DNA of 64,000 nucleotides, from positions 1 to 64,000 of the forward strand of contig NZ_JBNJQR010000014.1 of NCBI RefSeq assembly GCF_050113715.1. The letters are read 5' to 3'. This DNA comes from Brevibacillus_H ginsengisoli. Lineage in GTDB: Bacteria; Bacillota; Bacilli; Brevibacillales; Brevibacillaceae. Under the pieces are notes generated by a model. The model saw only the letters and a program-made list of their open reading frames with translations, was not told the origin of the DNA and made no database searches. A program made the position numbers and the translations under genes. Below are positions 15,495 through 24,336 of the stretch, piece after piece. Position 1 is the stretch's first letter. Each line of letters begins with the position of its first letter.

Positions 15495-16439
15495 TTAGTC
15501 TTCCAAACGTAAAGAAAGACCCAATTCAGCCAATTTTTCTTGCACTTCTTCCAAGGATTTGCGACCAAGGTTACGGACCTTCATCATATCCTCTTCAGAT
15601 TTTTGGGTTAACTCTTGAACCGTGTTGATACCAGCACGTTTCAAGCAGTTATAAGAACGAACAGAAAGATCCAGTTCCTCGATTGTCATCTCCAGAACTT
15701 TTTCTTTCTTATCTTCTTCTTTTTCTACCATAATCTCAGCATCTTTTGCTTCGTCAGTCAGACCAACAAAAAGGTTAAGATGCTCAGTCATGATTTTAGC
15801 ACCAAGACTAACGGCTTCTTCCGGTCGGATACTGCCATTCGTCCAAACTTCAAGTGTCAATTTGTCGTAGTTCGTCATTTGACCAACACGAGTGTTTTCT
15901 ACTTGATAGTTTACGCGCTTGATCGGTGTGTAAATAGAATCAATTGGGATTACACCAATTGGTAGGTCTTCGGATTTGTTACCATCCGCTTGAACATATC
16001 CACGGCCACGACCAGCTGTCATGCGAATGTGCAGACGTCCGCCTTCAGACAGTGTTGCGATGTGAAGATCAGGGTTTAAGATCTCAACGTCGCTATCCGC
16101 ACGAATATCTCCAGCTCTCACTACACCTTCGCCATCGGCATCGATTTCGAGAATCTTCTCTTCATCGGAGTGGATCTTCAAAGCCAATCCTTTGATGTTA
16201 AGAATGATTTCGGTAACGTCTTCGACAACGCCAGGAACAGTGGAGAATTCGTGCAAAACACCATCAATTTGAACAGACGTAACGGCAGCACCTGGCAATG
16301 AAGACAGGAGAATACGTCTGAGTGAATTGCCAAGGGTTGTTCCGTAACCACGCTCAAGTGGTTCAACGACGAATTTTCCGTACAAATTGTCGTCGTTAAC
16401 TTCCACAACCTCGATTCTTGGTTTTTCTATTTCTATCAT
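15495..16439 (-). CDS. rpoA: DNA-directed RNA polymerase alpha subunit
   Basis: This is 314 aa. The N-terminal domain (about 1-230) directs assembly of beta and beta-prime and contains LERGYGTTLGNSLRRILLSS. After an acidic/basic linker (MVEKEEDKKEKV) comes the C-terminal domain (about 245-310; LDLSVRSYNCLKRAGI, then LGRKSLEEVQ), which binds UP elements and activators. It lies between rpsK and rplQ, as in all Bacillales. The 159-nt gap to rpsK is long for this array and contains a hairpin. Confidence 0.99.
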   Translation of the reverse strand: MIEIEKPRIEVVEVNDDNLYGKFVVEPLERGYGTTLGNSLRRILLSSLPGAAVTSVQIDGVLHEFSTVPGVVEDVTEIILNIKGLALKIHSDEEKILEIDADGEGVVRAGDIRADSDVEILNPDLHIATLSEGGRLHIRMTAGRGRGYVQADGNKSEDLPIGVIPIDSIYTPIKRVNYQVENTRVGQMTNYDKLTLEVWTNGSIRPEEAVSLGAKIMTEHLNLFVGLTDEAKDAEIMVEKEEDKKEKVLEMTIEELDLSVRSYNCLKRAGINTVQELTQKSEEDMMKVRNLGRKSLEEVQEKLAELGLSLRLED

Positions 16440-16473
16440 TAAACAAACCCTCCTTCAAAACGTCGAAATTCGA

Positions 16474-16497
16474 GGGTGGGCTAAATCGAAAGCCCAC
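16474..16497 (-). other. hairpin in the rpsK-rpoA gap
   Basis: GTGGGCT and AGCCCAC pair around a short AT-rich loop, about 35 nt upstream of the rpoA start. No T-run follows, so this is more likely a processing or regulatory structure than a terminator. Confidence 0.4.
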
Positions 16498-16598
16498 TCA
16501 GGAATTTCCATCGGCGGTTTACCGGTGCGTGCATGTCAAGCCAAAAAAGCAGAATCTACCATTCTAGTATGGACATGTTCTGAACTTTATAAACCCGA

Positions 16599-17000
16599 TT
16601 ACACGCGGCGACGTTTTGGTGGACGGCAGCCGTTGTGCGGGATTGGTGTAACATCTTTAATCATGTTAACTTCCAAGCCAGCTGCTTGCAAAGAGCGGAT
16701 TGCTGCTTCACGACCAGCACCTGGTCCTTTAACAAGAACTTCCAAAGAACGCATTCCGTGTTCCATTGCAGTTTTTGCAGCAGTTTCAGCGGCCATTTGC
16801 GCTGCAAATGGAGTGCTCTTACGGGAGCCTTTGAAGCCGAGGGCACCTGCGCTGGACCAAGCAATCGCGTTACCGTGTGGATCAGTGATCGTTACGATTG
16901 TATTGTTGAACGTAGAACGGATATGTGCTACGCCGACTTCAACATTCTTACGGTCACGACGACGGGTACGTGTAGCTGTCGCTTGCTTTCTTTTAGCCAT
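16599..17000 (-). CDS. rpsK: 30S ribosomal protein S11 (uS11)
   Basis: This is 133 aa. The N-terminus is basic (MAKRKQATATRTRRRDRKN), and the body carries AHIRSTFNNTIVTITD and the C-terminal PPKRRRV. S11 lies on the 30S platform and contacts the E/P site region. It follows rpsM by 15 nt with a GGGGG-type ribosome site. Confidence 0.98.
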   Translation of the reverse strand: MAKRKQATATRTRRRDRKNVEVGVAHIRSTFNNTIVTITDPHGNAIAWSSAGALGFKGSRKSTPFAAQMAAETAAKTAMEHGMRSLEVLVKGPGAGREAAIRSLQAAGLEVNMIKDVTPIPHNGCRPPKRRRV

Positions 17001-17015
17001 GTCAGTTTACCCCCT

Positions 17016-17384
17016 TTACTTCTTCTTGTTAGCAACCGTACGACGTGGACCTTTACGCGTACGTGCATTTGTTTTTGAACGTTGTCCACGAACTGGTAGA
17101 CCACGACGATGACGGATACCACGGAAGCATCCAATTTCCATTAAACGTTTGATGTTGAGAGAAACTTCACGGCGAAGATCTCCTTCTACTTTTACGTTCT
17201 TATCGATGAATTCACGAAGTTTGCTAACTTCGTCTTCAGTCAAATCGCGAACGCGAGTATCAGGATTAATGCCGGATTCAGCCAGAATACGTTGTGACGT
17301 GGGGCGACCAATACCAAAAATATAGGTCAATGCAATCTCCACGCGTTTTTCGCGAGGCAAGTCAACGCCTGCAATACGTGCCAT
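17016..17384 (-). CDS. rpsM: 30S ribosomal protein S13 (uS13)
   Basis: This is 122 aa starting MARIAGVDLPREKRVEIALT, with the conserved YIFGIG motif and the Arg/Lys-rich tail (TRKGPRRTVANKKK) that contacts P-site tRNA. S13 sits in the 30S head and bridges to L5. It follows rpmJ by 23 nt and has GGAGG upstream. Confidence 0.98.
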   Translation of the reverse strand: MARIAGVDLPREKRVEIALTYIFGIGRPTSQRILAESGINPDTRVRDLTEDEVSKLREFIDKNVKVEGDLRREVSLNIKRLMEIGCFRGIRHRRGLPVRGQRSKTNARTRKGPRRTVANKKK

Positions 17385-17407
17385 GCTGTAAAAGCACCTC
17401 CTTGGAA

Positions 17408-17521
17408 TTACCCTTGTTTTTGCTTATGTTTTGGGTTTTCACAAATAACCATTACGTTCCCTCTACGACGAATGACCTTGCATTTTTCGCAAATCGGTTT
17501 AACCGACGGTCTCACTTTCAT
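17408..17521 (-). CDS. rpmJ: 50S ribosomal protein L36 (bL36), zinc-ribbon form
   Basis: The 37-aa frame reads MKVRPSVKPICEKCKVIRRR and continues to end HKQKQG. C11, C14, C27 and H32 form a complete zinc site, so this is the zinc-binding (C+) form. It sits between infA and rpsM, its standard position in Bacillales, with gaps of 29 and 23 nt. Confidence 0.97.
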   Translation of the reverse strand: MKVRPSVKPICEKCKVIRRRGNVMVICENPKHKQKQG

Positions 17522-17550
17522 GGTTCTTGCCTCCCTCTTTTAGGGGTTTA

Positions 17551-17769
17551 CTATTTATAGCGGTAGGTTATACGACCGCGGGTTAAATCATACGGTGACA
17601 ATTCAACAGTTACTTTATCCCCCGGAAGGATACGGATAAAGTGCATGCGAATTTTGCCAGAAACATGTGCCAGTACCTTGTGTCCATTTTCCAATTCAAC
17701 ACGAAACATTGCGTTTGGTAGTGGTTCGATAACAGTACCTTCCACTTCAATTACGTCATCCTTGGCCAT
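17551..17769 (-). CDS. infA: translation initiation factor IF-1
   Basis: This is 72 aa, a single S1/OB-fold domain starting MAKDDVIEVEGTVIEPLPNA and ending ITYRYK, virtually identical in layout to Bacillus IF-1. IF-1 blocks the A site of the 30S subunit during initiation and stimulates IF-2 and IF-3. It follows map by 73 nt. The small KOW-domain gene (ybzG) found between map and infA in B. subtilis is not present. Confidence 0.98.
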   Translation of the reverse strand: MAKDDVIEVEGTVIEPLPNAMFRVELENGHKVLAHVSGKIRMHFIRILPGDKVTVELSPYDLTRGRITYRYK

Positions 17770-17842
17770 CCATAATCTCCTTTCGTATGTTCTTCAGTCA
17801 GACCATATAGATCGGTATGCGTCGGAATTTCATCAAACCGTG

Positions 17843-18589
17843 TTAAGGCTTAGTCAAGATCTCATATCCATCTTCCGTAATCGCAATGGTATGTTCATAG
17901 TGTGTGCAATTCTTACCGTCTACTGTAACAACTGTCCAGTTATCAGCCAGTGTACGGACATATCGCTCACCTGCGTTAACCATTGGTTCGATTGCCAAAA
18001 CCATTCCGGGCTTCAGCCTTGGGCCACGATCGGGTGGTCCATAGTTAGGAATTTGCGGATCTTCATGTAAATCTCGACCAACGCCATGCCCCACATACTC
18101 GCGAACGATTGTGAAGCCGGCTGCTTCAGCATGAACCTGAATCGCATGAGAAATATCAGAAAGACGTGCGCCAGGAATGGCTTTTTCCAATCCTTTAAAC
18201 AAGGACTCCTCTGATACTTGCATCAAGCGTCGATCTTCTTCAGATATGTTGCCGACTGCGTATGTCCAAGCGGAGTCACCATGATAGCCTTCGAATTGTG
18301 CACCAATATCGATACTAATGATATCTCCTTCTTGCAAAATACGTTTACCAGGAATCCCGTGGACGAGTTCCTCGTTGACTGAAGCACAGATACTACCTGA
18401 GAAGCCATTGTATCCCTTAAAGGAAGGTTTAGCTCCCTTACCACGGATAAAGGTTTCGGCCAATTCATCCAGTTGTTTCGTGGTAACACCAGGTTTAATC
18501 GCTTTCGCCAGCTCTTGATGAGTAAGAGCGACGATACGACCTGCTTCGCGCATGATATCAATTTCCGACTTGGATTTTAAGATAATCAT
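17843..18589 (-). CDS. map: type I methionine aminopeptidase
   Basis: This 248-aa enzyme removes the initiator methionine from new proteins. The pita-bread metalloprotease motifs are present: DIGAQFEGYHGDSAWT (two metal-binding Asp), GHGVGRDLHEDP (His), AIEPMV (Glu) and the final Glu before HTIAIT. It lies 6 nt after adk, so translation is probably coupled. The ribosome site GAGAGGG overlaps the end of adk. Confidence 0.97.
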   Translation of the reverse strand: MIILKSKSEIDIMREAGRIVALTHQELAKAIKPGVTTKQLDELAETFIRGKGAKPSFKGYNGFSGSICASVNEELVHGIPGKRILQEGDIISIDIGAQFEGYHGDSAWTYAVGNISEEDRRLMQVSEESLFKGLEKAIPGARLSDISHAIQVHAEAAGFTIVREYVGHGVGRDLHEDPQIPNYGPPDRGPRLKPGMVLAIEPMVNAGERYVRTLADNWTVVTVDGKNCTHYEHTIAITEDGYEILTKP

Positions 18590-18595
18590 GATCGC

Positions 18596-19240
18596 TTACC
18601 CTCTCAGTAAAGAGGCAATTTCGGAGAATACGATATTAATATCTTGATCTCCGTTCACGTTACGAAGCAGCCCCTGTGATGAATAATAATTGACCAACGG
18701 CTGTGTTTGCGCAATGTTTACATCGAGACGCTGCGCAACTACTTCGATTTTATCATCTTCCCGTTGATAAAGTTTTCCGCCATCTTTGTCGCAAATCCCT
18801 GCCACTTGAGGTGGGTTGAAGATTGTGTGATAGCTGGATCCGCACACTGGACAAATCCAGCGTCCAGTTAAACGCTCAATCAGAATCTCGCGGTCTACAT
18901 CGATGTTAATCACATGGTCGATTGTGCGTCCCATGTCATTCAATGTAGCAGTCAATGCTTCTGCTTGTGGAACTGTACGTGGAAATCCATCCAATAGGAA
19001 TCCTTTTTCACAATCTTCTTTGCTCAGGCGCTCGCGAACGATACCGATTACGACTTCATCTGGTACTAAATGCCCTTGGTCCATATAAGACTTCGCTTTT
19101 AATCCCAGAGGTGTTTCGTTTTTTACGGCAGCTCGGAACATATCGCCTGTAGAGATGTGCGGGATCTTGAATTCTTCTACGATACGCTCAGCCTGTGTAC
19201 CTTTACCGGCTCCAGGCAAGCCCATCAAAATGATATTCAT
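18596..19240 (-). CDS. adk: adenylate kinase, zinc-containing
   Basis: This 214-aa enzyme interconverts ATP + AMP and 2 ADP. The P-loop GLPGAGKGTQ is at residues 7-16. The LID domain carries a zinc site of the form CPVC...C..D (C-x2-C-x16-C-x2-D), as in Gram-positive long-form adenylate kinases. It lies between secY and map in the spc operon, the common Bacillales arrangement. Confidence 0.98.
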   Translation of the reverse strand: MNIILMGLPGAGKGTQAERIVEEFKIPHISTGDMFRAAVKNETPLGLKAKSYMDQGHLVPDEVVIGIVRERLSKEDCEKGFLLDGFPRTVPQAEALTATLNDMGRTIDHVINIDVDREILIERLTGRWICPVCGSSYHTIFNPPQVAGICDKDGGKLYQREDDKIEVVAQRLDVNIAQTQPLVNYYSSQGLLRNVNGDQDINIVFSEIASLLRG

Positions 19241-19306
19241 CGTCCATCCCCCTCGTCCATTCAGAAGAAAGTGTATCCTTCTTCATTCTAAACAACCAAA
19301 GTTACT

Positions 19307-20602
19307 TTACTTGATGAACCCCTTATAGTGGCGCTTAATCAATTGGCTTTCGATTTGTTTCATTGTATCCAATGTAACCCCGATCAAGATCAGCAAGGAA
19401 GTACCCCCAACGTAAACAGATTGAGGAAGACCAGCCATCTTACTGAAGAGAAACGGAAGAACCGATATCGCACATAAGAATAACGCACCAGCCAAAGTAA
19501 GGCGGTTCAACGTACGTGTAATGTAGACTTCAGTGTTCTTACCAGGACGGATTCCAGGAATGTAACCACCATTTTTTCTCATATTCTCCGCCATTTGCAC
19601 AGGATTAATCTGTACGAATGTGTAGAAATAAGTGAATCCAAGAATAAGAATCGCGTAAAGCGTCATTCCTAGTCCAGAGCTAACTTGGAAGTTTTGATAA
19701 ATCCAGTTAGCAATTCCCTGACCGGATGCATCAGCCCAGAAACTAGCAATCGTAGCTGGGAAGATTACAAGTGAAATCGCAAAGATTACTGGGATAACCC
19801 CAGCAGAGTTCACTTTGAGCGGGATGTGAGTGGATTGTCCACCATACATCTTACGTCCAACAACTCGTTTTGCGTACTGCACTGGAATCTTACGAACACC
19901 TTGGTGCATATAGATAACACCGACGATAATCGCTACAATCGCTAAGAATATAAGCAATGCTTTAATGATGCTAAAGAAGATTTGACCAGCAGCGTTAACG
20001 AAAAGTGTGGAATATACCGTTTCAATCCCTTTTGGAATTGCTGCGATAATACCAGCCAAGATGATAATGGAGATTCCATTACCAATACCTTTTTCAGTTA
20101 TTTGCTCACCCATCCACATTAAGAAAGCCGTTCCTGCGGTTAAGGTGATTGCAATCAACGCATAACTGCCAAATGATTCATCCGTTACCAATCCAGGATA
20201 CATCCGATTAAAACCAAATGTTAATCCAACAGCTTGGATCAGACCTAGAATAACTGTTCCATAACGAGTAATTTGAGCGATTTTACGACGACCTACTTCG
20301 CCTTCTTTAGCCCATTGTGTAAACTTCGGCACAACATCCATCGACAACAACTGCATGATAATCGATGAAGTAATGTAAGGCATGATTCCCATCGCGAAAA
20401 CGGAGAACTTTTTCAATGCCCCACCGGCGAAGGTGTCCAAAAAGCCAAGAAGGTTGTTCGTAGAGTGTTGCAACATCCCAATATTAATGTTAGGAACCGG
20501 AACAAAGCTTCCAATTCGGAAGACGACAAGCATCAAGAGGGTGAAGATCACCTTCCGACGCAGGTCGCCTATTTTAAAAATGTTAGAGAGGCTCGCTAAC
20601 AT
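19307..20602 (-). CDS. secY: protein translocase channel subunit SecY
   Basis: This 431-aa protein has about ten transmembrane helices and forms the Sec channel with SecE and SecG. Conserved parts include the plug/TM2 region (GILGFLD-type LLGFLDTFAGGALKKFS), GGQSTHIPLKVN in the cytoplasmic loop, and the C5 loop PGKNTEVYITRTLNRLT needed for SecA binding. The start ATG overlaps the stop codon of rplO (TAATG), so expression is coupled to L15. Confidence 0.98.
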   Translation of the reverse strand: MLASLSNIFKIGDLRRKVIFTLLMLVVFRIGSFVPVPNINIGMLQHSTNNLLGFLDTFAGGALKKFSVFAMGIMPYITSSIIMQLLSMDVVPKFTQWAKEGEVGRRKIAQITRYGTVILGLIQAVGLTFGFNRMYPGLVTDESFGSYALIAITLTAGTAFLMWMGEQITEKGIGNGISIIILAGIIAAIPKGIETVYSTLFVNAAGQIFFSIIKALLIFLAIVAIIVGVIYMHQGVRKIPVQYAKRVVGRKMYGGQSTHIPLKVNSAGVIPVIFAISLVIFPATIASFWADASGQGIANWIYQNFQVSSGLGMTLYAILILGFTYFYTFVQINPVQMAENMRKNGGYIPGIRPGKNTEVYITRTLNRLTLAGALFLCAISVLPFLFSKMAGLPQSVYVGGTSLLILIGVTLDTMKQIESQLIKRHYKGFIK

Positions 20603-21042
20603 TAGATCACCTCGGTAGTTCCACCGACTTGAGCAATCTTCTCAGCTGCCGCACTAGAGAACTTGTGAGCTTTTACAGTCAGCTTCACAGTAAGTTCACC
20701 ATTAGCCAATACTTTTACGCCATCACGAAGTGCGCTGATAACACCAGTTTCTTTCAAAAGTTCTGGAGTAACTACAGTGCCTTCTTCGAAACGGTTCAAG
20801 GCATCTAAGCTAACAATCGCAAACTCTTTTCGAGAAATGTTTGTGAAACCGCGCTTAGGCAAACGACGATACAGTGGGTTTTGGCCCCCCTCAAATCCTG
20901 GACGTACTCCACCACCGGAACGAGCGTTTTGACCTTTGTGACCTTTACCAGCTGTTTTACCAGTTCCGCTACCAATACCGCGACCGATGCGTTTGCGTTC
21001 GTGACGGGAACCTTCTGCCGGCTTAAGTTCATGCAATTTCAT
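20602..21042 (-). CDS. rplO: 50S ribosomal protein L15 (uL15)
   Basis: This is 146 aa. It begins MKLHELKPAEGSRHERKRIG and continues through the Gly-rich segment GRGIGSGTGKTAGKGHKGQ that threads into 23S rRNA. ATG at 21042 is chosen because GGAGGTGCAACGT precedes it; a frame starting 9 nt further upstream lacks a site. L15 is a late 50S assembly protein. It overlaps secY by one base. Confidence 0.98.
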   Translation of the reverse strand: MKLHELKPAEGSRHERKRIGRGIGSGTGKTAGKGHKGQNARSGGGVRPGFEGGQNPLYRRLPKRGFTNISRKEFAIVSLDALNRFEEGTVVTPELLKETGVISALRDGVKVLANGELTVKLTVKAHKFSSAAAEKIAQVGGTTEVI

Positions 21043-21073
21043 ACGTTGCACCTCCTAACTTACAAAATCTGAT

Positions 21074-21262
21074 TTATGCTTCGATTTCTTTTACGTCAAC
21101 CAGATGTTTCACTTTGAAAACCATACCGCGGGTAGCGGCATTGTCTTCTTTTACTACAGAAGAGTTAATTTTGCGAAGGCCGAGGGCTTTCACGGTTGCC
21201 TGTTGGTCAACTGTGCGACCGATAAGGCTACGCTTTAGGGTAATCTGCAATTGTTTAGCCAT
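21074..21262 (-). CDS. rpmD: 50S ribosomal protein L30 (uL30)
   Basis: This is 62 aa starting MAKQLQITLKRSLIGRTVDQ, the compact bacterial form of L30. It binds 23S rRNA on the solvent side. The gene follows rpsE by 15 nt with GGAGGGGG upstream. Confidence 0.97.
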   Translation of the reverse strand: MAKQLQITLKRSLIGRTVDQQATVKALGLRKINSSVVKEDNAATRGMVFKVKHLVDVKEIEA

Positions 21263-21277
21263 TTCCCAATCCCCCTC

Positions 21278-21775
21278 CTAACCTAATAATTCTTCAACGG
21301 TTTTACCACGCAATTTAGCAACTTCATCAGCTGTTTTCAGGCGCTTAAGCCCTTCAAGCGTAGCATTAACCATGTTGATTGGGTTGTTGGATCCCAAAGA
21401 TTTACTTAATACATCGCCTACACCAGCAAGTTCAAGAACCGCACGAACTGGTCCACCAGCGATTACTCCAGTACCCTCAGAAGCAGGTTTGATCAACACT
21501 TTTCCGGCACCAAAGTGGCAAAGCACTTGGTGTGGAACGGTTGTTCCTTTAAGTGGTACGCGGATCAAGTTTTTCTTAGCGTCTTCAATAGCTTTGCGAA
21601 TAGCGTCTGGAACTTCCTGGGCTTTACCCATACCGGAACCAACGTGACCGTTTTTATCACCAACAACGACTAACGCGCTGAAGCTGAAACGACGACCACC
21701 TTTAACCACTTTCGCAACGCGGTTAACGGCAACGACTTTCTCTTCTAGCTCTAATTTGCTAGGGTCGATACGCAT
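21278..21775 (-). CDS. rpsE: 30S ribosomal protein S5 (uS5)
   Basis: This is 165 aa with the double-stranded-RNA-binding-like N-terminal domain (EEKVVAVNRVAKVVKGGRRF) and the ribosomal S5 C-domain. The VKGGRRFSF loop is where spectinomycin-resistance substitutions occur; it looks wild type. S5 secures translational accuracy at the 30S mRNA entrance. The start MRIDPSKLELEEK has GGAGGG upstream. Confidence 0.98.
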   Translation of the reverse strand: MRIDPSKLELEEKVVAVNRVAKVVKGGRRFSFSALVVVGDKNGHVGSGMGKAQEVPDAIRKAIEDAKKNLIRVPLKGTTVPHQVLCHFGAGKVLIKPASEGTGVIAGGPVRAVLELAGVGDVLSKSLGSNNPINMVNATLEGLKRLKTADEVAKLRGKTVEELLG

Positions 21776-21804
21776 TCCATACCCTCCTTGTTAACAAAAG
21801 TTGA

Positions 21805-22167
21805 TTAGAATTGCAGACCAGCTTCACGTGCTGCGTCAGCAAGTGCTTGAATACGTCCATGGTACAAGTAACCACCACGATCGAATACTACTTCAGTAAG
21901 ACCTTTCTCTGTGGCGCGTTTTGCGATCAAAGAACCTACTGCTGCAGCAGCTTCAGTGTTAGCACCATTTTTGAGTCCAAGTTCTTTATCCAATGAAGAT
22001 GCGGATGCGATTGTTACGCCAGAAGCATCATCAATTAATTGTGCATAGATATGCTTGGAAGAACGGAACACGTTCAAACGCGGACGTACTACAGAACCGA
22101 TCACACGCTTACGGATACGCAGTTGACGTTTTTTCCGAGCTTTGTTTTTATCGCCTTTAGTAAACAT
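21805..22167 (-). CDS. rplR: 50S ribosomal protein L18 (uL18)
   Basis: This is 120 aa, beginning MFTKGDKNKARKKRQLRIRK and containing RLNVFRSSKHIYAQLIDD and YHGRIQALADAAREAGL. L18 binds 5S rRNA with L5 and helps dock it in the central protuberance. It follows rplF by 33 nt. Confidence 0.98.
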   Translation of the reverse strand: MFTKGDKNKARKKRQLRIRKRVIGSVVRPRLNVFRSSKHIYAQLIDDASGVTIASASSLDKELGLKNGANTEAAAAVGSLIAKRATEKGLTEVVFDRGGYLYHGRIQALADAAREAGLQF

Positions 22168-22200
22168 TACGCGGCCTCCCTTCTCGTGAAACTACGAAGC

Positions 22201-22737
22201 TTATTTACCTTTTTTACCTTCTTTGCGGCGAACCACTTCATCACTGTATTTAACCCCTTTACCTTTGTAAGGCTCAGGTTTACGGATGGAGCGAATTTCA
22301 GCTGCAACTTGACCTACGCGTTCTTTACTGATCCCTTTAATAACCAAAGTGGTTTGGTTAGGAACATCGATTTCGATTCCTTCTTCAGGCGTGATTTCTA
22401 CCGGATGGGAGAAACCAAGAGAAAGAGTTACACCTTTACCAGCTTTAGCGGCACGGTACCCAACGCCCACCAGTTCCAAAGTACGGGTAAAGCCTTCAGA
22501 CACACCAGTTACCATATTTGCAACTAGTGCGCGAGTCGTACCGTGCAGGGAACGATGCAGTTTGTTATCAGACGGACGCTCAACAACAACTTCAGAGTCA
22601 CTGATGTTGATCTTGATATCCGGATGGAATGTTCTAACGAGTGTACCCTTAGGGCCTTTTACCGTCAACTCTAAACCGTTCAGAGTGAGGGTAACGCCTG
22701 CAGGAATCGCTATCGGTTTTCTACCGACACGTGACAT
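22201..22737 (-). CDS. rplF: 50S ribosomal protein L6 (uL6)
   Basis: This is 178 aa starting MSRVGRKPIAIPAGVTL, a tandem repeat of two L6 folds with the C-terminal RKPEPYKGKGVKYSDE signature. It lies near the GTPase-associated centre of the 50S subunit. ATG at 22737 is chosen because GGAGGTGCAAGAC precedes it; the longest frame starts three codons earlier within that site. Confidence 0.98.
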   Translation of the reverse strand: MSRVGRKPIAIPAGVTLTLNGLELTVKGPKGTLVRTFHPDIKINISDSEVVVERPSDNKLHRSLHGTTRALVANMVTGVSEGFTRTLELVGVGYRAAKAGKGVTLSLGFSHPVEITPEEGIEIDVPNQTTLVIKGISKERVGQVAAEIRSIRKPEPYKGKGVKYSDEVVRRKEGKKGK

Positions 22738-22767
22738 GTCTTGCACCTCCTGTGCCTAAATCGTTAA

Positions 22768-23166
22768 TTACCAAATGTATGCGAGAACTTCTCCGCCAAC
22801 ATGTGCTTGACGAGCTTGTTTGTCAGTCATAACACCAGCAGAAGTAGAAAGAATTGCTACACCAAGTCCACCAAGTACGCGAGGTACCTCGTTGGTTTGT
22901 GCGTATACACGCAAACCTGGTTTAGAAATACGCTTCAGACCAGTGATTACACGATCATTGTTCTGGCTGTATTTCAAGAACAAGCGGATCATACCTTGCT
23001 TGTTATCATCGATAAACTCAGCATCGCGAATAAAACCTTCTTCTTTAAGGATACGTGCAATTTCCTTTTTGAGGTTTGATGCAGGAATCTCCACTTTCTC
23101 GTGGCGAACCATATTCGCATTGCGGATACGAGTAAGCATATCTGCGATTGGATCAGTCATTACCAT
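22768..23166 (-). CDS. rpsH: 30S ribosomal protein S8 (uS8)
   Basis: This is 132 aa starting MVMTDPIADMLTRIRNANMV, the same extended start as B. subtilis S8, with GGAGG 10 nt upstream. The C-terminal GVMTDKQARQAHVGGEVLAY is typical. S8 binds helix 21 of 16S rRNA and in many bacteria also autoregulates the spc operon mRNA. Confidence 0.98.
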   Translation of the reverse strand: MVMTDPIADMLTRIRNANMVRHEKVEIPASNLKKEIARILKEEGFIRDAEFIDDNKQGMIRLFLKYSQNNDRVITGLKRISKPGLRVYAQTNEVPRVLGGLGVAILSTSAGVMTDKQARQAHVGGEVLAYIW

Positions 23167-23193
23167 GAGAGTAAAACCTCCTTCCCGTCTATA

Positions 23194-23379
23194 TTACCAG
23201 CTAGCCTTTTTCACACCTGGAATTTGACCCTTGTAGGCTAATTCACGGAAGCAAATACGGCATAATTTGAATTTGCGTAATACGGAGTGGGGACGTCCAC
23301 AACGTTCGCAACGAGTATAGGCGCGAACAGCATATTTCGGTTGACGCTGTTGCTTGATAACCATTGATTTCTTTGCCAC
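23194..23379 (-). CDS. rpsN: 30S ribosomal protein S14 type Z (uS14, zinc form)
   Basis: This 61-aa short S14 has two CxxC pairs (CERC and CRIC) forming a zinc ribbon, the zinc-dependent paralogue used when zinc is plentiful. The start MAKKSMVIKQQRQPKYAVRA is standard. It lies between rplE and rpsH with gaps of 24 and 27 nt. Confidence 0.97.
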   Translation of the reverse strand: MAKKSMVIKQQRQPKYAVRAYTRCERCGRPHSVLRKFKLCRICFRELAYKGQIPGVKKASW

Positions 23380-23403
23380 TTGATTCCCTCCTTACGATAG
23401 GGT

Positions 23404-23946
23404 TTATTTGCGGAATGGCATACCCATTTGGGTTAAGAGTTCACGTGCTTCTTCATCCGTTTTAGCGGATGTAACGATTACGATGTCCATACCGCGCACT
23501 GTATCGATTTTATCGTACTCAATCTCCGGGAAGATGAGTTGTTCTTTCAAGCCAAGCGTGTAGTTACCGCGACCATCAAACGCTTTGGAAGAAATACCGC
23601 GGAAGTCACGAACGCGTGGTAAGGATACGTTCATCAGTTTGTCTAGGAAGTGATACATACGCTCGCCGCGCAGTGTCACTTTAGCACCGATTGGCATACC
23701 TTCACGAAGTTTGAAACCCGCGATTGATTTCTTCGCACGAGTTACTACTGGTTTTTGACCAGCGATTAACTGCAAGTCTTCAATAGCAGTATCAAGTGAT
23801 TTCGCGTTTGCAACTGCCTCACCAACACCCATGTTGATGATGATTTTCTCAACTTTAGGAACCTGCATTACGCTTTTGTAGTTAAACTTGCTCAAGAGCG
23901 CTGGCACGATTTCATTTTGATATTTTTCTTTCAATCTTGTTGCCAC
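23404..23946 (-). CDS. rplE: 50S ribosomal protein L5 (uL5)
   Basis: This is 180 aa with KIIINMGVGEAVANAK and GMPIGAKVTLRGERMYHFLD. L5 binds 5S rRNA and contacts S13 and P-site tRNA from the central protuberance. The start MATRLKEKYQNEIVPALL has a GGAGGGTG site upstream. Confidence 0.98.
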   Translation of the reverse strand: MATRLKEKYQNEIVPALLSKFNYKSVMQVPKVEKIIINMGVGEAVANAKSLDTAIEDLQLIAGQKPVVTRAKKSIAGFKLREGMPIGAKVTLRGERMYHFLDKLMNVSLPRVRDFRGISSKAFDGRGNYTLGLKEQLIFPEIEYDKIDTVRGMDIVIVTSAKTDEEARELLTQMGMPFRK

Positions 23947-23972
23947 CTAGGACACCCTCCTTTCAGACCTGA

Positions 23973-24287
23973 CTACTTATCGATTACTTCGCCAGATTTC
24001 TTAGCAATCCGAACTTTTGTACCGTTGTCTAATACTTTGTAACCAATACGAGTTGGTTTTCCGGATTTAGGATCGATCAAGGAAACGTTAGAAACGTGGA
24101 TTGGAGCTTCTTGAGTTACAATCCCGCCTTGTGGGTTAGCTTGAGATGGACGAGCATGTTTTTTCACGAGGTTAATACCTTCAACCAATACTCGATCCTT
24201 CTTCGGATAAGCAGCCAACACACGACCCTTTTTACCTTTATCCTTGCCCGCAATCACGATAACGGTATCGCCTTTTTTAACGTGCAT
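23973..24287 (-). CDS. rplX: 50S ribosomal protein L24 (uL24)
   Basis: This is 104 aa starting MHVKKGDTVIVIAGKDKGKK, a KOW-domain assembly initiator of the 50S subunit near the tunnel exit. ATG at 24287 is preferred to a GTG four codons earlier, which overlaps the GGAGGTG site. It follows rplN by 49 nt. Confidence 0.97.
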   Translation of the reverse strand: MHVKKGDTVIVIAGKDKGKKGRVLAAYPKKDRVLVEGINLVKKHARPSQANPQGGIVTQEAPIHVSNVSLIDPKSGKPTRIGYKVLDNGTKVRIAKKSGEVIDK

Positions 24288-24336
24288 CGTTTGGTGCACC
24301 TCCTATCGAACAAACTACATATCTTAAACGTGTCGA

